Positions 7,887 to 16,531 of a DNA stretch of 64,000 nucleotides are shown here, piece by piece (the first letter of the stretch is position 1; each line of letters starts with the position of its first letter). The stretch is from an uncultured Porphyromonadaceae bacterium (GTDB lineage Bacteria > Bacteroidota > Bacteroidia > Bacteroidales > Muribaculaceae): contig UQGP01000006.1 in the NCBI GenBank assembly GCA_900540625.1, forward strand, positions 1 to 64,000, read 5' to 3'. Both the position numbers and the translations under genes were made by a program. The notes under the pieces are model-generated. The model did no database searches, was not told the DNA's origin, and worked only from the letters and a program-made list of their open reading frames with translations.

Positions 7887-9602
7887 TCAGATTTCAACGG
7901 CTTCGGCCTCGGCCTCTTCCGTTTCGGCGGTTTCGCCTTTGACGTTGGGCAATTCGAGTCCGAGGTGCTGACGGCGGTCAATGACTTTGAGCACCAATCC
8001 CAACACCAATGCGGCTACGCCGAGGAAGGCAAGCATCAGCAACGGGTTGGTATAGTCGTAGGATACTGCGGCCGTCTCGGGGTCCATAGCGCCGCTGTTT
8101 ACGGCCTGTACCAAGGCGGGGTTGGAGGCATCCAGAACCTTGCCTATGAGCAGGGGGAACAGCCACAGACCGATGTTCTGAATCCAGAAGATAAGAGCGT
8201 ATGCCGAGCCGATGATTTTAGCGTCAACCAGCTTGGGCACACTGGGCCACAGCGATGCCGGTACCAGCGAGAACGATGCACCCAGTACCAGGATGGTGGC
8301 ATAAGCCACGCATACACCGCCTATGGGGCTGCCCTTGAACATTGGCAGAACAAAGGCAAAAGTCAGGTGGCACAATATCAGGAGCACCGAGCCGATGACC
8401 AGCATCGAGGCGGCTTTACCCTTGTAGTCTACGTACTTGCCAAGGATGGGGGTGATACCTACGGCCAGCAGCGGGAATACGGCGAAGATGGCGGCTGCAC
8501 TCTGGCGCATATAGCCGAAGAAGCAGTAGGTGATAAGAGCGATAACGGCCACGGCCAGGAGGCTGTATTTGATTACCTTGTCCTTACTGAAATTGAAGGC
8601 GAACGAAGCCCCGGCCACCACAATCATGATGACATATTGGATGACGGTCACCGTGTCCGAAGCCCAGAAGCTATCAGCAGCCGGGGCGTCAAGTGTCAGA
8701 TTGCATTGCAGCATATTGACGGCGTACTTCTGGAAGGGGAAGATGGCCGAGTAATAGAGCACGCACAGCAGCGCTACAAGCCAGAAGCCGCTGGAACGCA
8801 GGATTTTGCCAAGGTCGGAGATGCGGAACGGGTCGTCCTTTTCCTCGGAGGCATCGTCAAGTTTACGATCCATGAAGAAATAGACGATGAACATGATGAG
8901 CGCTATCAGCAGCAGTACCACGCCGAAGGCTACCGAGCGAGACACGTCCACGGTGCCGCCCATCTTGGCAAACATCGGCGAGAATATCATACAGGTGGCG
9001 ACACCAAGTCGAGCCAAAGCCATTTCGCTACCCATAGCCAGGGCCATTTCGCGGCCTTGGAACCATTTGACGATACCGCGGCTGACGGTGATGCCGGCCA
9101 TCTCGACGCCGCAACCGAAGATCATAAAGCCTACGGCGGAGAATTTGGCCGAAGCGGGCATCCCTTCATAGAAAGGCGAGATGCCCAGCTCGTCGAAGCC
9201 GGGAATGTAATTCAAGTTGTTGTTGAACCACGTTTCCAGGCCGCTACCGGCAAACATATCCGTGACGGCGTACCAATTGATGGCTGCACCCACGAGCATC
9301 ACCGTGCCCGAGAGTATTGCCGTGAAGCGCACGCCCATCTTGTCGAGGATGATGCCTGCAAATATCAGGAAGAAGATGAATACGTTGAGGAAGGTTTCGC
9401 TGCCCTGCATTGTACCGAAGGCGGTGGAATCCCATCCGCGCTCGGACTGCATCAAGTCCTTGATGGGCGACAGGATATCCATAAAAATGTACGAGCAGAA
9501 CATTGCCAGTGCCAACAGTCCGAGGGCTGTCCACCGTGCCCACGCTTTGTCGCGGAGGCTTTCGGGCCGCTTCAGCGCGGCCGCTTGTGCGATTTGAGAC
9601 AT
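7887..9602 (-). CDS. MFS transporter
   Basis: A 571-residue inner-membrane protein with about 12 hydrophobic helices. It opens with a cytoplasmic leader and LGLLALAMFCSYIFMDILSP. It has the MFS loop 2-3 region (GIILDKMGVRFTAIL, matching the G-x-x-x-D-R/K-x-G motif), a long charged loop near residues 235-260 (RKLDDASEEKDDP), and a second half with GKYVDYKGKAASML as the loop 8-9 repeat of the motif. The C-terminal tail is very acidic (ETAETEEAEAEAVEI). It belongs to the NarK/MFSD1-like group by overall look; the substrate is not evident. First gene of an operon with GHL10 and GT2, which suggests uptake of a sugar or glycopeptide released outside, but that is inference. Confidence 0.85.
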   Translation of the reverse strand: MSQIAQAAALKRPESLRDKAWARWTALGLLALAMFCSYIFMDILSPIKDLMQSERGWDSTAFGTMQGSETFLNVFIFFLIFAGIILDKMGVRFTAILSGTVMLVGAAINWYAVTDMFAGSGLETWFNNNLNYIPGFDELGISPFYEGMPASAKFSAVGFMIFGCGVEMAGITVSRGIVKWFQGREMALAMGSEMALARLGVATCMIFSPMFAKMGGTVDVSRSVAFGVVLLLIALIMFIVYFFMDRKLDDASEEKDDPFRISDLGKILRSSGFWLVALLCVLYYSAIFPFQKYAVNMLQCNLTLDAPAADSFWASDTVTVIQYVIMIVVAGASFAFNFSKDKVIKYSLLAVAVIALITYCFFGYMRQSAAAIFAVFPLLAVGITPILGKYVDYKGKAASMLVIGSVLLILCHLTFAFVLPMFKGSPIGGVCVAYATILVLGASFSLVPASLWPSVPKLVDAKIIGSAYALIFWIQNIGLWLFPLLIGKVLDASNPALVQAVNSGAMDPETAAVSYDYTNPLLMLAFLGVAALVLGLVLKVIDRRQHLGLELPNVKGETAETEEAEAEAVEI

Positions 9603-9731
9603 AATTTTATGTGATTATGTGGTGTTATTATATTGTATTTCAGTGTAATGTATGGTCGCTTGTGCCGAGCCGTCGCCGCCGTGCAAGGCGCTTTGACGTT
9701 CTCGGGTCAGGCCTTCGGCGCCATATTAGTG

Positions 9732-9739
9732 CAAAAGTA
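9732..9739 (-). promoter_or_regulatory. -7 box for MFS operon
   Basis: Minus-strand TACTTTTG followed by C, 130 bases before the MFS ATG at 9602. The -33 element is not clear. Confidence 0.5.
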
Positions 9740-9834
9740 AGCAAAAAAATTCAGCTACTGTCCATAATGACCAAAAAACCGCGACCGAATGTATGCAAAA
9801 GGCGTGAATGGTGGGCGATAAGCAAAAAAATGTG

Positions 9835-9842
9835 TAACTTTG
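9835..9842 (+). promoter_or_regulatory. -7 box for znuAC
   Basis: TAACTTTG, 50 bases before the znuA ATG. Lies in the divergent gap (9603-9891) about 100 bases from the MFS promoter; no clear Zur-like palindrome was seen. Confidence 0.5.
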
Positions 9843-9891
9843 CGGAAAGGAAAGGCCGCGGGAATCCTGCGACTTAACGATTATTGTATAT

Positions 9892-10764
9892 ATGAGAAGC
9901 GGCAATAGCAAGTTACGAGCATTTTTACCGATGGTTACGGCTATCGCGGCATTGGCTGTGGCCCTATGGGGTTGCGGCGGCACGGAGGATGGACGCCCGG
10001 TGCTTACCGTGAGTGTCGAGCCCCAGCGTGCCTTGCTGGAAAGTGTCGTGGGCGACCGCTTCGAGGTGCAGACGCTGTTGTCATCGGGTGCCAATCCGGA
10101 GACCTTTGAGCCGACAATACGTGCACGTATGGATGTGGACAAATCCAAAGCATACTTTACCATAGGTGGTATGCCTTTCGAGACCACCTTGGCCTCGACG
10201 CTTCCGTCATCGGTGCGTCTTGTCGATTGCGCCAAAGGCATTAAACTGATATACAATACGCACGACCATGGCGATGGGCACGAGCATATAGCCGATCCGC
10301 ACACGTGGTCGTCGGTACGCAACGCGCGTATCATTGCGCGCAATATGTACGAGACGGTGGTCTCCCTCGACCCCGAAGGCAAAGAATATTACCGTAACAA
10401 GTACGAATCGCTGGTGCATCGGCTGGATTCGCTTGACCGAGCATGGAGCGAAAAGCTGAAGTCGGCACCGACGCGAGCTTTTGCCATTTGGCATCCGTCC
10501 TTGAGCTACTTTGCTCGCGACTATGACTTGCGGCAAATATCCGTAGGCTTCGAAAACAAGGAGATGCCGCCGGCGGCGATGGCACACACTGCCGCCGAAG
10601 CACGTGCCGCCGGGGCGCGAGTACTCTTTTTTCAACGCGAGTATGACTCGCGTCAGGCTCAGAGTATGAATCAAATGCTGGGAGCCCGTCTTGTAATCAT
10701 CAATCCATTGGACTATGACTGGGAAGGACAATTGTCTGCGGTCGTCGATGCCTTGTGCCGCTGA
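9892..10764 (+). CDS. znuA: Zinc/manganese ABC transporter solute-binding lipoprotein
   Basis: A 290-residue member of the ZnuA/PsaA cluster A-I binding proteins. The leader ends in a lipobox-like ALWGC (Cys 27). The metal ligands of the family are visible: a His-rich loop HDHGDGHEH followed by DPHTW near residue 130, and WHPSLSYFARDY near residue 200, with Glu/Asp ligands in the C-terminal lobe. SVEPQRALLESVVGDRFEV at the start of the mature domain is typical. The protein would capture Zn(II) in the periplasm and hand it to an ABC permease. znuC overlaps its end, but no permease gene follows. Confidence 0.86.
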   Translation: MRSGNSKLRAFLPMVTAIAALAVALWGCGGTEDGRPVLTVSVEPQRALLESVVGDRFEVQTLLSSGANPETFEPTIRARMDVDKSKAYFTIGGMPFETTLASTLPSSVRLVDCAKGIKLIYNTHDHGDGHEHIADPHTWSSVRNARIIARNMYETVVSLDPEGKEYYRNKYESLVHRLDSLDRAWSEKLKSAPTRAFAIWHPSLSYFARDYDLRQISVGFENKEMPPAAMAHTAAEARAAGARVLFFQREYDSRQAQSMNQMLGARLVIINPLDYDWEGQLSAVVDALCR

Positions 10765-11425
10765 GGGTGAAGTGCTGATGTCGCTGTCCGGCGTAAGTAT
10801 GAGCTGGGACGGACGCGAGGTGCTGAGCGATGTCAGCTTTGACGTACATCAGGGCGATTTTATCGCCATCACCGGACCCAACGGCGGTGGCAAAACCACA
10901 CTTTTGCGCATTCTGTTAGGGCTGCTGCGCCCCACGCGTGGCACGGTGACGCGTAACCGCGATGTGCGTATCGGCTATTTGCCTCAAAAGAATATGATAG
11001 ACTCGCGCTTCCCGATAAGCGTGCGCGAGGTAATCAGCTCCGGACTCTTGGCCCTGGACATGGACAATGCCGAACGCCGCAGATTGTATGACGAAACTAT
11101 AAGACGCGTGGGACTTGAGGCTCATGCCGAGCAGCCTATCGGTCAGCTTTCGGGCGGCCAATTGCAACGTGCATTGCTGGGACGTGCCATTATTTCGCAT
11201 CCACGGCTTTTGGTGATGGACGAGCCGTTGAGCTATATAGACAAACATTTTGAGGCTCAGCTCTACGACTTGATACGTGAATTGGCGCGCGACACGACCA
11301 TTGTGCTTGTGTCGCATGAGATGACGACCATTGCCGGGATGGCCAATCGGCATTTTATTATAGATGTCAATTTGCACGAGTGCTTGGCGCCGCACCACTA
11401 TATACATAGTGATTGCGACGAATGA
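10748..11425 (+). CDS. znuC: Metal ABC transporter ATP-binding protein
   Basis: A 225-residue ABC ATPase of the zinc/manganese type. It has Walker A GPNGGGKTT, Q-loop LPQKN, signature LSGGQLQRALLGRAI, Walker B LLVMDEP and H-loop VSHE. The frame is open from 10715. The ATG at 10748 (17 bases before the znuA stop ends) keeps the first beta strand, while the ATG at 10778 would drop part of it. The overlap with znuA means coupled translation. The next gene is on the opposite strand, so the membrane subunit (ZnuB) must be encoded elsewhere. Confidence 0.87.
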   Translation: MPCAAEGEVLMSLSGVSMSWDGREVLSDVSFDVHQGDFIAITGPNGGGKTTLLRILLGLLRPTRGTVTRNRDVRIGYLPQKNMIDSRFPISVREVISSGLLALDMDNAERRRLYDETIRRVGLEAHAEQPIGQLSGGQLQRALLGRAIISHPRLLVMDEPLSYIDKHFEAQLYDLIRELARDTTIVLVSHEMTTIAGMANRHFIIDVNLHECLAPHHYIHSDCDE

Positions 11426-11499
11426 ATGCCCGGCCGGGGCGTATCGGACGCTCCGAATAAGGGGAAATCATCCGACAAATTTCGAAGGAAATAGTGCGT

Positions 11500-11519
11500 G
11501 CCCGGCTGCATTGTCGGGC
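11500..11519. terminator. Stem-loop between convergent znuC and EFR1 genes
   Basis: GCCCGGC-TGCATT-GTCGGGC, a seven-base stem with one wobble pair, between two genes that end toward each other. No T-run. Confidence 0.4.
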
Positions 11520-11527
11520 GATGCGTG

Positions 11528-12304
11528 CTATTGTTCTTCCGGGCCGCGATATTGACCTTTGGCGCGAGTGATGCGTCCGTACATCACGGCGTGTGTCGGG
11601 CAGCGGTGATAGCAGGCCAGGCACATCGCGCAATCGTTTCCCCAGCAAGGTTTTCCCTCTTTTATCGTAATATTGGACATCGGGCATGTGCGTGCGCACG
11701 TGCCGCAGCCGGTGCATGCGTCCGTGACGGCAAAGCGTTTAGACTTGACCCCGTTGTTCTTGAAACTCGGATATATAACCGAAGTCTTCAGCCAAGCAAA
11801 ACTGCCGCGCGTCACCATGTCGTGAGGCGTCGTCGAGAGGTCGTCCTGCATTATGGCTTCGGCTATGGTCGCGATACGTGCCGGTGCGGCAGCAATTTTG
11901 GCGCGGCGCACCTTGTCGCTGTCGACATCGAAGCTCGGAAGGCATACGTACGTATTGGGCATTTGAACGGTGTATGCCGACCGATGTTTCCATCCGCGAT
12001 CTGACACGATACGTCGCCACATCTTGGCCGCATTGCCGGCATCGTCGCCGCAGGTGGCAACCATATAATGCGGCACTTCGGACGCTCCGTCAATCACGGC
12101 ATGGCGCATAAAGTCGACGACCATTGGCGGTACGCCCCAACTATATATCGGGAACATCCATACAATACGCGATGATGCGGCGACGTGACTGATTGATTCG
12201 TCGCGCCGTCGCGGAGATATGTCAAATGCCTTGTCTCCCAGTGCTTTGGCTAATATCTTGGCGCAGTACCGTGTATTACCCGTGCCGCTGAAGTATAATA
12301 TCAT
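11528..12304 (-). CDS. EFR1-family flavodoxin-ferredoxin
   Basis: A 258-residue protein joining a flavodoxin-like N-terminal half to two [4Fe-4S] sites. The FMN phosphate loop is FSGTGNTRYCAKILAK at residues 5-20; MFPIYSWGVPP and VATCGDDAGN are the other flavodoxin loops. The clusters are bound by CTGCGTCARTCP and CAMCLACYHRCP near residues 192-230. EFR1 proteins are soluble electron carriers of anaerobes; partners are not defined here. The gene is monocistronic and converges on znuC. Upstream, minus-strand TATCTTTA near 12333 resembles a -7 box but lacks the last G. Confidence 0.88.
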   Translation of the reverse strand: MILYFSGTGNTRYCAKILAKALGDKAFDISPRRRDESISHVAASSRIVWMFPIYSWGVPPMVVDFMRHAVIDGASEVPHYMVATCGDDAGNAAKMWRRIVSDRGWKHRSAYTVQMPNTYVCLPSFDVDSDKVRRAKIAAAPARIATIAEAIMQDDLSTTPHDMVTRGSFAWLKTSVIYPSFKNNGVKSKRFAVTDACTGCGTCARTCPMSNITIKEGKPCWGNDCAMCLACYHRCPTHAVMYGRITRAKGQYRGPEEQ

Positions 12305-12389
12305 AATATATGCGTATCGGTTGAATGTTGTGCTAAAGATACAAGTCCATGTGTACTAATATCTTCCGGAATGGGCAACATTCATCACC

Positions 12390-13484
12390 TCAGCGTATGG
12401 TGACTTGAGTGGCCCCGAAACCGTACTTTTGGAATGAAGCGTCTTGGACATCCTGTCCGCGGTAGCGGTGTCCCAGTTCTTTGATAAGCGCTTGGCGCAA
12501 CTTGCCTTCGCCTTTGCCGTGGATGAATATTATGCGGCGTCCGTGGCGGCGTAGATTGGCATCCATGACACGACGGAAAGTGTCCACTTGATAGTTGAGA
12601 ATATCGGCGGGCGACATTCCGGCGGTGGTGTCCAGCAGGCTGTCTATATGCAGATCCACCTCCAGCGGGTCGGCGTCATTATCTTCCGTTTGAGCTATCG
12701 GACGCCGGCGCACCGGACGGCGGTCGGCACGTTTTTTGTCCTCGAGGGCGCGCCGCAGTGCCTTGGCTGTATCATCGGCACGTTTGGCGGCATTGTCTGC
12801 CGGAACATCATTGGAGACCAGCGCTGTTGCCAATACCGGAGTGTCGAAGTACTCGTTGGGTCTGAAGCAATGTACCTTGAAAAACTTGGTGGTGTCTACA
12901 TTAATGCATACGTCCAATGGCGTCTTGGGCCGGAACGTTCGGCCTTGTTTGTACGCCAGAGCCTGAAAACGTATATGGTCCAAAGCCGAAACGTCTTCGG
13001 ACGTGTGTTCGCCTATGAGCAATTGGATGTTAGGCTCGACGGTGCCGGCGTATATCGTGTTCCAAACGTCTTCGCCGTCGCGTTGTGCCATCAGGACAAA
13101 ATCGAGATAGTAGTTAGAGTCATTTATGAGATAGCAGTCATATCCCGAGGCGCCGATGTGTCGGAGGTCGCCGGCTTCCCAGCCCAGGACGATGTTCAGG
13201 TTGTCGCCGCCGGGTGTCTCTATAGCCGCTTCTGACGGAATTGCGGGCTGCGTTGTGTGCGTTGTCTGTGCCGGTGCCGGTTGAGCTTGTTTGGATGGTT
13301 GCGGCGTCTCGATTGCGGCGCCCATGCGTGTGTTTTGGTCTGTGGATACCGCCACGCATTCGCGCAGCAGCACCGGTGTTTCAAAGCCGTCGTCGTCTAC
13401 CACGGCAATATTTCCTTCGATGCGCACTATGCGGCCACCGCCTACGGCGTTGAGGTAGCGCACAGTATCTCCTACTTTTGCCAT
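12390..13484 (-). CDS. DUF2027 and Smr-domain protein
   Basis: A 364-residue protein from the ATG at 13484 (MAKVGDTVRYLN). The frame is open to 13610, but the added 42 residues cross the promoter and are rejected. The N-terminal 60 residues form a small beta domain (VGGGRIVRIEGN) typical of DUF2027. The middle (residues about 105-240) is the DUF2027 core. The C-terminal 80 residues are an Smr domain: EVDLHIDSLLD, then RRHGRRIIFIHGKGEGKLRQ with the HGKG signature. Smr domains of MutS2 and related proteins nick or cleave nucleic acid, including RNA of collided ribosomes; that role is known for the family, not shown for this protein. A basic linker (KRADRRPVRRRP) precedes the Smr domain. Confidence 0.86.
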   Translation of the reverse strand: MAKVGDTVRYLNAVGGGRIVRIEGNIAVVDDDGFETPVLLRECVAVSTDQNTRMGAAIETPQPSKQAQPAPAQTTHTTQPAIPSEAAIETPGGDNLNIVLGWEAGDLRHIGASGYDCYLINDSNYYLDFVLMAQRDGEDVWNTIYAGTVEPNIQLLIGEHTSEDVSALDHIRFQALAYKQGRTFRPKTPLDVCINVDTTKFFKVHCFRPNEYFDTPVLATALVSNDVPADNAAKRADDTAKALRRALEDKKRADRRPVRRRPIAQTEDNDADPLEVDLHIDSLLDTTAGMSPADILNYQVDTFRRVMDANLRRHGRRIIFIHGKGEGKLRQALIKELGHRYRGQDVQDASFQKYGFGATQVTIR

Positions 13485-13517
13485 AATTGTCTGTGTGTTT
13501 CTTTTTTTTCTTTGGTG

Positions 13518-13548
13518 CAAAAGTACGGAAATTCCGACAAAGGGACAA
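13518..13548 (-). promoter_or_regulatory. Promoter for the DUF2027-Smr gene
   Basis: Minus strand TTG (13546-13548), 20 bases, TACTTTTG (13518-13525), about 34 bases before the ATG at 13484. Confidence 0.6.
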
Positions 13549-13712
13549 GCATTCGGCGGATATGAGATATGAGATATGGGACGGCGAGGTGTGGCCGGTG
13601 GCCGAGACAATGTTCGACACCGATAATGCGGGTCTTGGTGTTGTTAAGCCTCGGTATGCCGATTGTGAACCGCTACGGAAGATGGTTTGACCGGATATGA
13701 TTCATCTGAATA

Positions 13713-13832
13713 CAAAAAAGGAAATAGGCGACTTTCGCAAGCTGCCTATTTCCTAAAACCTATGATTCACTTATTATTGTACTTAGATGCTATATTGGAT
13801 AGATGTCTATAGTTTAGTTCTCTTTTCTTGAC
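13713..13832 (-). ncRNA. Candidate small RNA, about 120 nt
   Basis: A -7 box TACCTTTG (minus strand, 13837-13844) would start transcription near 13832. It would end at a strong intrinsic terminator at 13719-13754 followed by T6. The minus-strand sequence between them holds no ATG, so it is unlikely to code. The first 80 nt are AU-rich and unstructured; the 3' part is the terminator hairpin. No family was recognised. A clear -33 element is missing, which lowers certainty. Confidence 0.4.
13719..13754 (-). terminator. Strong intrinsic terminator hairpin (minus strand)
   Basis: Minus strand: AGGAAATAGGC pairs perfectly with GCCTATTTCCT. The 14-base interior forms an A-C mismatch, a G-U pair and three more pairs capped by a GCGA (GNRA) tetraloop. 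A run of six T follows. No annotated gene ends here, which is why a small RNA is proposed. Confidence 0.65.
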
Positions 13833-13836
13833 AACG

Positions 13837-13844
13837 CAAAGGTA
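13837..13844 (-). promoter_or_regulatory. -7 box of the candidate small RNA
   Basis: TACCTTTG followed by CG on the minus strand. No matching -33 at 19-21 bases. Confidence 0.4.
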
Positions 13845-14022
13845 TCAAAAAATATTCAAGCAATTATGATATAAATTATAATTATGAATTGTTAACACTA
13901 ATTTGCAATAAGGCGTGTCGACTATCTTTACGAAGTCCTGACGGTGCATATGTCTCGTCGGATAAAGTATACCGTAACTTTTCTAAAATTTAACAGTTTA
14001 TATAGTCCGCCTATAGTAAAAA

Positions 14023-14042
14023 AGGAGTACCTTTGTACTCCT
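14023..14042 (+). promoter_or_regulatory. Promoter -7 box inside an 8-bp palindrome
   Basis: AGGAGTAC-CTTT-GTACTCCT. The -7 box TACCTTTG (14028-14035) spans the centre of the inverted repeat, about 100 bases before the ATG at 14144. This is the layout of an operator overlapping a promoter, or of a hairpin at the transcript start. Confidence 0.5.
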
Positions 14043-14143
14043 CAAAGGGGATGCCTTTCTCCATGCCTTTTAAAGCAGAACTTATTAAACCAGATTGATT
14101 CATATAATAACATCAACCAAATACTAATCAATAAACAAATCGT

Positions 14144-15520
14144 ATGAAAAAATTTTTACTCAGCCTCGCTGCTGTAGTCCTCGTTGGCGCTTCAGCAATG
14201 GCCAAGGAGTACACAATCACGATGTCAGAAGTGACAACGTTTAACGCAGACAAGACATCGTTTACTGCCGAAGGATTTACATTCCAGGCAGCCAAAAACA
14301 CTGGTTCGACTGCCCCTACGTACAATGCGAATGGGGGTGACTACCGCTTATATGCGAAAAATTCTTTGACAATCACGGCACCCGCAGGTGTCAATATGAC
14401 CAATGTGTCCGTGACAATTTCCAAAGCTGGCAAAAAACGCCAAACTAATATAGCCGCTTCTGACGGTGCTGTAACAGAGGCTGCCGGATCTTTTGCATGG
14501 GCAGGTTCTGTTAACGAGCTGAAACTCACAGTGGGAGATAAGTGTACGCTGGGTACAGACGACAAAACAAAAGCCGGTCAGTTCTGCTTCACTGATATCA
14601 CCATCACGACAGATGAAGGTGCCGGTCCTGAGAAGACCGATGCAGGCTTGGCTTTCGCCAGCGAGACCATCAACGCTACTCTTGGCGAAGCTGTTCCCGC
14701 AAACGCGCTGACCAAGGCCACCGATGCAGCCGCCGTATATACTTCCTCTAACGTAGAAGTTGCTACCGTAGACGCTGCTACCGGCGAGGTTACACTCGTT
14801 GCAGCCGGCACAACCACTATCAAGGCCGCTACCGAAGCTACAGAAACATACGAAGCCGGCGAAGCCACTTATACACTCACCGTTACGGACAAAGCCGACA
14901 TCGTTTACGAAAACGATGGCAAGACCGAAGCCAGCGGCTTCACTTTCGAAGCCGGTGATGTAAATCCCTGGCAGTTCTCGAAATACGGTATGACCGGCAA
15001 TGCATTTAAGATTACCGGTAAAAAAGCTGACGCATACGCAGTTTCGCCCGTATTTGACCTGACCAATCGTATCAAACCCATCTCGATTACACAGACGTTT
15101 GCATACAACTTCATCATTCCGGAACAAGTACCTGAATACTTCACAATCGCAATACGCGAAGAAGGAGCAACCGAATGGACCGCACTGACTGTCGCTCCCG
15201 CTCCCGAGGCAACAGCCGGAACCAAACTGAACAATTGGACATACGTGGACGACTATGCCATCGACCTCGGTGCATACGAAGGCAAGAAGATACAGATAGG
15301 TTACCACTACGTAGCTGACGGTACCGTATGCGGTGGCTGGCAGATTAAGGACATCCTCGTAATGGGCAAAAAGTCTTCCGCCGTATCCGACATCACAGTA
15401 GAGGATTCCGATGCCCCCGTGGTGTACTACAACATGCAAGGCGTACGTGTAGCCAATCCCGCCAACGGTCTTTATATCCGTGTACAGGGCAAGAAGGCTA
15501 CCAAAGTACTTGTTCGCTGA
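14144..15520 (+). CDS. Secreted Ig-like (BIG2) protein with C-terminal tail
   Basis: A 458-residue secreted protein. Signal peptide: MKKFLLSLAAVVLVGASAMA. Residues about 20-160 form a beta-rich domain of no recognised family. Residues about 165-245 look like a bacterial Ig-like BIG2 domain (ASETINATLGEAVPANALT ... STSNVEVATVDAATGEV-type repeat, seen here as SNVEVATVDAATGEVTLVAA). Residues about 250-410 resemble choice-of-anchor/cleaved-adhesin beta domains (DVNPWQFSKYGMTGNAFKI). The end, VVYYNMQGVRVANP...GLYIRVQGKKATKVLVR, matches the terminal tail seen in the CotH protein of this window. Likely a surface or secreted binding protein; ligand unknown. Confidence 0.75.
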   Translation: MKKFLLSLAAVVLVGASAMAKEYTITMSEVTTFNADKTSFTAEGFTFQAAKNTGSTAPTYNANGGDYRLYAKNSLTITAPAGVNMTNVSVTISKAGKKRQTNIAASDGAVTEAAGSFAWAGSVNELKLTVGDKCTLGTDDKTKAGQFCFTDITITTDEGAGPEKTDAGLAFASETINATLGEAVPANALTKATDAAAVYTSSNVEVATVDAATGEVTLVAAGTTTIKAATEATETYEAGEATYTLTVTDKADIVYENDGKTEASGFTFEAGDVNPWQFSKYGMTGNAFKITGKKADAYAVSPVFDLTNRIKPISITQTFAYNFIIPEQVPEYFTIAIREEGATEWTALTVAPAPEATAGTKLNNWTYVDDYAIDLGAYEGKKIQIGYHYVADGTVCGGWQIKDILVMGKKSSAVSDITVEDSDAPVVYYNMQGVRVANPANGLYIRVQGKKATKVLVR

Positions 15521-15551
15521 TAGCAGCCTCAGGCTGATAGCCAAACAATAG

Positions 15552-15587
15552 CAGCGGGCCGCATCCATTCCGGGATGCGGCCCGCTG
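15552..15587. terminator. Bidirectional terminator, 15-bp GC-rich stem
   Basis: CAGCGGGCCGCATCC pairs perfectly with GGATGCGGCCCGCTG around ATTCCG. It lies between the convergent genes ending at 15520 and 15614. Confidence 0.75.
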
Positions 15588-15613
15588 TCGTATTGTATCG
15601 GTGGGCTCTCGTC

Positions 15614-16531
15614 TTATTGCCGCAGCGATGCTACGGCAGACTCGTATGCGGCGAGTGTATGTGCTTTGGATATGGCCTTGAGTGCGCGGCGCTCGGACGA
15701 AAAGGCTGTCGCATATTCCCAGTAAGGCTTGACGTGCGTCAGGATTTGGGATGCGCCGCAGTATCGTGTGCCGGCCTCGACATATACGGCATCGAGCAGC
15801 ATGATGAAGGCTCGACGTTGTTGAGCCTCGTCATACTTCCGACCTTGACTGATTTCGACGGCGAGGGTGGGGCGACCTAAGAGGCCGCGTCCGACCATGA
15901 TGCCGTATAGCGATGGGAAACGCGTGGACAGAGTCTTGGCCTGCTCCGGTGTGCGAATGTCACCGTTGTAGACGACACGGTGAGTGGTTGCTTCTGTAAT
16001 TAGGGCAAAGGCCTCAGTGTCGGCTGTGCCGCCGTATTGCATCTTGGCTGTGCGTGGATGCACGCACAGATGGTGCAGCGGCATATCGTTGATGACCGGC
16101 ATTGCGGCACGCCATTGCTCCGGGTCGTCTGTGCCCAATCGCATTTTGATCGAAAAAGATATTCCGGCGTATCTGTCTGAGATGTCTTTGGCTACAGACT
16201 CCAACAGCGGTATATCGGCGATGACAGCCGCGCCGCGTCCGTGCCGCACTTGAGGAACAAAAGGGCACCCCATATTTAGGTCTATGGCTGTATACCCGGC
16301 GTCGGCAAGGCTGTCGCAGAGTATGCGCAACTCGGCGATGTCGCGGAAGATGACTTGCGGTATGGCCGTGCGATCCTCGGTTGCGTCCCGTAATGCTCGT
16401 GCCGACGGTTGTCCGCCTTCGACGCGCACAAAAGGCGTGAAATAGGCGTCAATACCGCCGCATAGTCGGGCATGGGCACGCCGCCACAAGGCGGTAGTAT
16501 ATCCTTGCAGAGGAGCGGCGTAGATTACCAT
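15614..16531 (-). CDS. tRNA-dihydrouridine synthase family protein
   Basis: A 305-residue FMN-dependent tRNA-dihydrouridine synthase. The start is the ATG at 16531, overlapping the pyrC stop by one base (TAATG); an in-frame start at 16585 would lie inside pyrC. AAPLQGYTTALWRR is the first strand and FMN loop. The catalytic Cys is in LNMGCPFVPQVRHGRGAA near residue 90. KMRLG, HLCVHPRTAKMQYGG, VVYNGDI and GIMVGRGLLGRP are the further FMN and tRNA sites of the TIM barrel. The helical tRNA-binding domain follows. The reaction is NADPH-dependent reduction of uridine in tRNA D-loops. Pairing with pyrC by overlap is notable but does not imply a joint function. Confidence 0.9.
   Translation of the reverse strand: MVIYAAPLQGYTTALWRRAHARLCGGIDAYFTPFVRVEGGQPSARALRDATEDRTAIPQVIFRDIAELRILCDSLADAGYTAIDLNMGCPFVPQVRHGRGAAVIADIPLLESVAKDISDRYAGISFSIKMRLGTDDPEQWRAAMPVINDMPLHHLCVHPRTAKMQYGGTADTEAFALITEATTHRVVYNGDIRTPEQAKTLSTRFPSLYGIMVGRGLLGRPTLAVEISQGRKYDEAQQRRAFIMLLDAVYVEAGTRYCGASQILTHVKPYWEYATAFSSERRALKAISKAHTLAAYESAVASLRQ

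Noticed and set aside
7857..9614. Long open frame (585 codons) on the plus strand opposite the MFS gene
   Set aside because: It mirrors the coding strand of the MFS transporter; composition is Gln/His/Glu-rich nonsense without domains. The minus-strand protein has clear membrane helices.
14051..14098. 15-codon upstream frame (MPFSMPFKAELIKPD) before the secreted Ig-like gene
   Set aside because: Could be a leader peptide, but there is no terminator or codon bias to support attenuation.
14348..15568. 406-codon minus-strand frame opposite the secreted Ig-like gene
   Set aside because: Cys/Phe/Tyr-rich antisense frame without signal or domain, and the plus-strand gene has a signal peptide and conserved tail.
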